Below, in pieces: positions 5,652 through 6,193 of a DNA stretch of 6,193 bases. A program made the translations under genes and the position numbers. The stretch comes from an uncultured Clostridia bacterium (GTDB lineage: Bacteria; Bacillota; Clostridia; Christensenellales; DTU072): positions 1 through 6,193 of the forward strand of contig CAKRAY010000088.1 in the NCBI GenBank assembly GCA_934296355.1. Reading direction: 5' to 3'. How positions within the stretch are numbered: position 1 is the stretch's first letter; every line of letters starts with the position of its first letter. The notes under the pieces were generated by a model. The model was not told the origin of the DNA. It saw only the letters and a program-made list of their open reading frames with translations, and made no database searches.

Positions 5652-6146
5652 ATGGAGACGATAGCGAGTTTTCAAGTAGACCATTTAAGATTAAAGAGCG
5701 GTTTATACGTTTCGAGAAAGGACGTCGTAGGCGACGAAGTGATTACCACGTTCGACATAAGAATGAAGCGGCCGTATCAAGAGGACGTTATGAGCACCGG
5801 CTCTATACACGCGCTCGAACACATTTGCGCCACTTATATAAGAAACGACGAACTTTGGAAAGATAAAGTCATCTACTTCGGACCTATGGGTTGCCGGACG
5901 GGTTTCTACCTTATCGTGGCGGGGGACGTAACCACCGACACCATAAGACCCCTTATAGAAAGAACGTTCGACTACGCTTCCGATTTCGAAGGCGAGATAC
6001 CGGGCGCAACGCCCAAAGAATGCGGATTCTGCGTAGATATGGACTTAGCGGAAGCCAAACGCGACGCCACTCTTTACTATAACGTGATAATCGACGGCAA
6101 AAAGGAAAACTTCAATTATCCGAAGCCGCGTAAAAAGAAAGAATAA
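5652..6146 (+). CDS. luxS: S-ribosylhomocysteine lyase LuxS
   Basis: A 164-residue cytosolic metalloenzyme that splits S-ribosylhomocysteine into homocysteine and DPD, the precursor of autoinducer-2, in the activated methyl cycle. All key elements are present. The N-terminal IASFQVDH is conserved, the H53-A-L-E56-H57 motif supplies two metal ligands and the general base/acid Glu, C81 in GPMGCRTGFYL is the catalytic cysteine, and C124 in GATPKECG is the third metal ligand. The DFEGEIPGATP stretch is characteristic. Length is slightly above the usual 150-160 because of a lysine-rich tail (PKPRKKKE). The ATG at 5652 gives the standard N-terminus, and no alternative start fits. The next gene follows after 20 nt, so luxS probably leads an operon. 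The usual partner gene for SAH nucleosidase is not seen here. Confidence 0.97.
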   Translation: METIASFQVDHLRLKSGLYVSRKDVVGDEVITTFDIRMKRPYQEDVMSTGSIHALEHICATYIRNDELWKDKVIYFGPMGCRTGFYLIVAGDVTTDTIRPLIERTFDYASDFEGEIPGATPKECGFCVDMDLAEAKRDATLYYNVIIDGKKENFNYPKPRKKKE

Positions 6147-6166
6147 AATTTTTATTAAGGAGCGAA

Positions 6167-6193
6167 GTGAAAAAGGTTAAAGGAATAGTATTC
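6167..6193 (+). CDS. First nine codons of a gene cut by the right edge
   Basis: A GTG at 6167 follows AAGGAG (6157-6162) by 4 nt and opens a frame reading MKKVKGIVF to the window end. It begins 20 nt after the luxS stop, with no terminator between, so it is likely co-transcribed. A start of the form K-x-K-G-I-V-F is common in HAD-family phosphatases, where DxDGT would come next, but nine residues cannot establish this. Confidence 0.5.

Overview
The window looks like chromosomal DNA from a bacterium of the Clostridia/Bacillota type, probably uncultured. The evidence is GGAGG-type ribosome binding sites, TTG and GTG starts next to strong Shine-Dalgarno sequences, sigma-A-like promoters in AT-rich leaders, a luxS gene, and clostridial-style coding regions. 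This assignment is inferred from style and gene content, not from a marker gene.

Layout. (1) Positions 1-508, minus strand: the 5' part of an AT-rich, cysteine-rich gene that runs off the left edge. It has a phage-head-type Cys/His motif followed by a domain I can only tentatively relate to DUF6883. (2) 509-711: a short AT-rich spacer with two small inverted repeats. (3) 712-4951, minus strand: a tightly packed four-gene operon read right to left. It encodes a membrane-anchored LCAT-like alpha/beta hydrolase, an archaeal-type (type II) glyceraldehyde-3-phosphate dehydrogenase, an archaeal-like phosphoglycerate kinase, and 5-formyltetrahydrofolate cyclo-ligase. The gaps and overlaps are 25 nt, a 4-nt ATGA overlap and an 8-nt overlap. 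A good promoter lies at 4993-5021. (4) 5022-5575: a gene-free divergent intergenic region with several copies of GGCAACGTGTGACG, including an inverted pair 384 bp apart, and a series of small hairpins. (5) 5576-6193, plus strand: a strong promoter, luxS, and the first nine codons of a closely following gene cut by the right edge.

Function. GAPDH and PGK catalyse consecutive steps of lower glycolysis (glyceraldehyde-3-phosphate to 1,3-bisphosphoglycerate to 3-phosphoglycerate, yielding ATP), and their genes are translationally coupled. Cyclo-ligase returns 5-formyl-THF to the one-carbon pool, and LuxS recycles S-ribosylhomocysteine while making the AI-2 precursor, so both flanks touch one-carbon/methyl metabolism. 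The two halves are transcribed divergently, however, and nothing in the sequence shows they are co-regulated.

The most notable points are the adjacent archaeal-type GAPDH and PGK genes in a bacterial operon, the replacement of the canonical PGK H-x-G-R-P substrate motif by HQGDT, the hydrolase heading a glycolytic operon, and the repeat-bounded intergenic segment. I do not see a clear new defence, CRISPR or mobile system.
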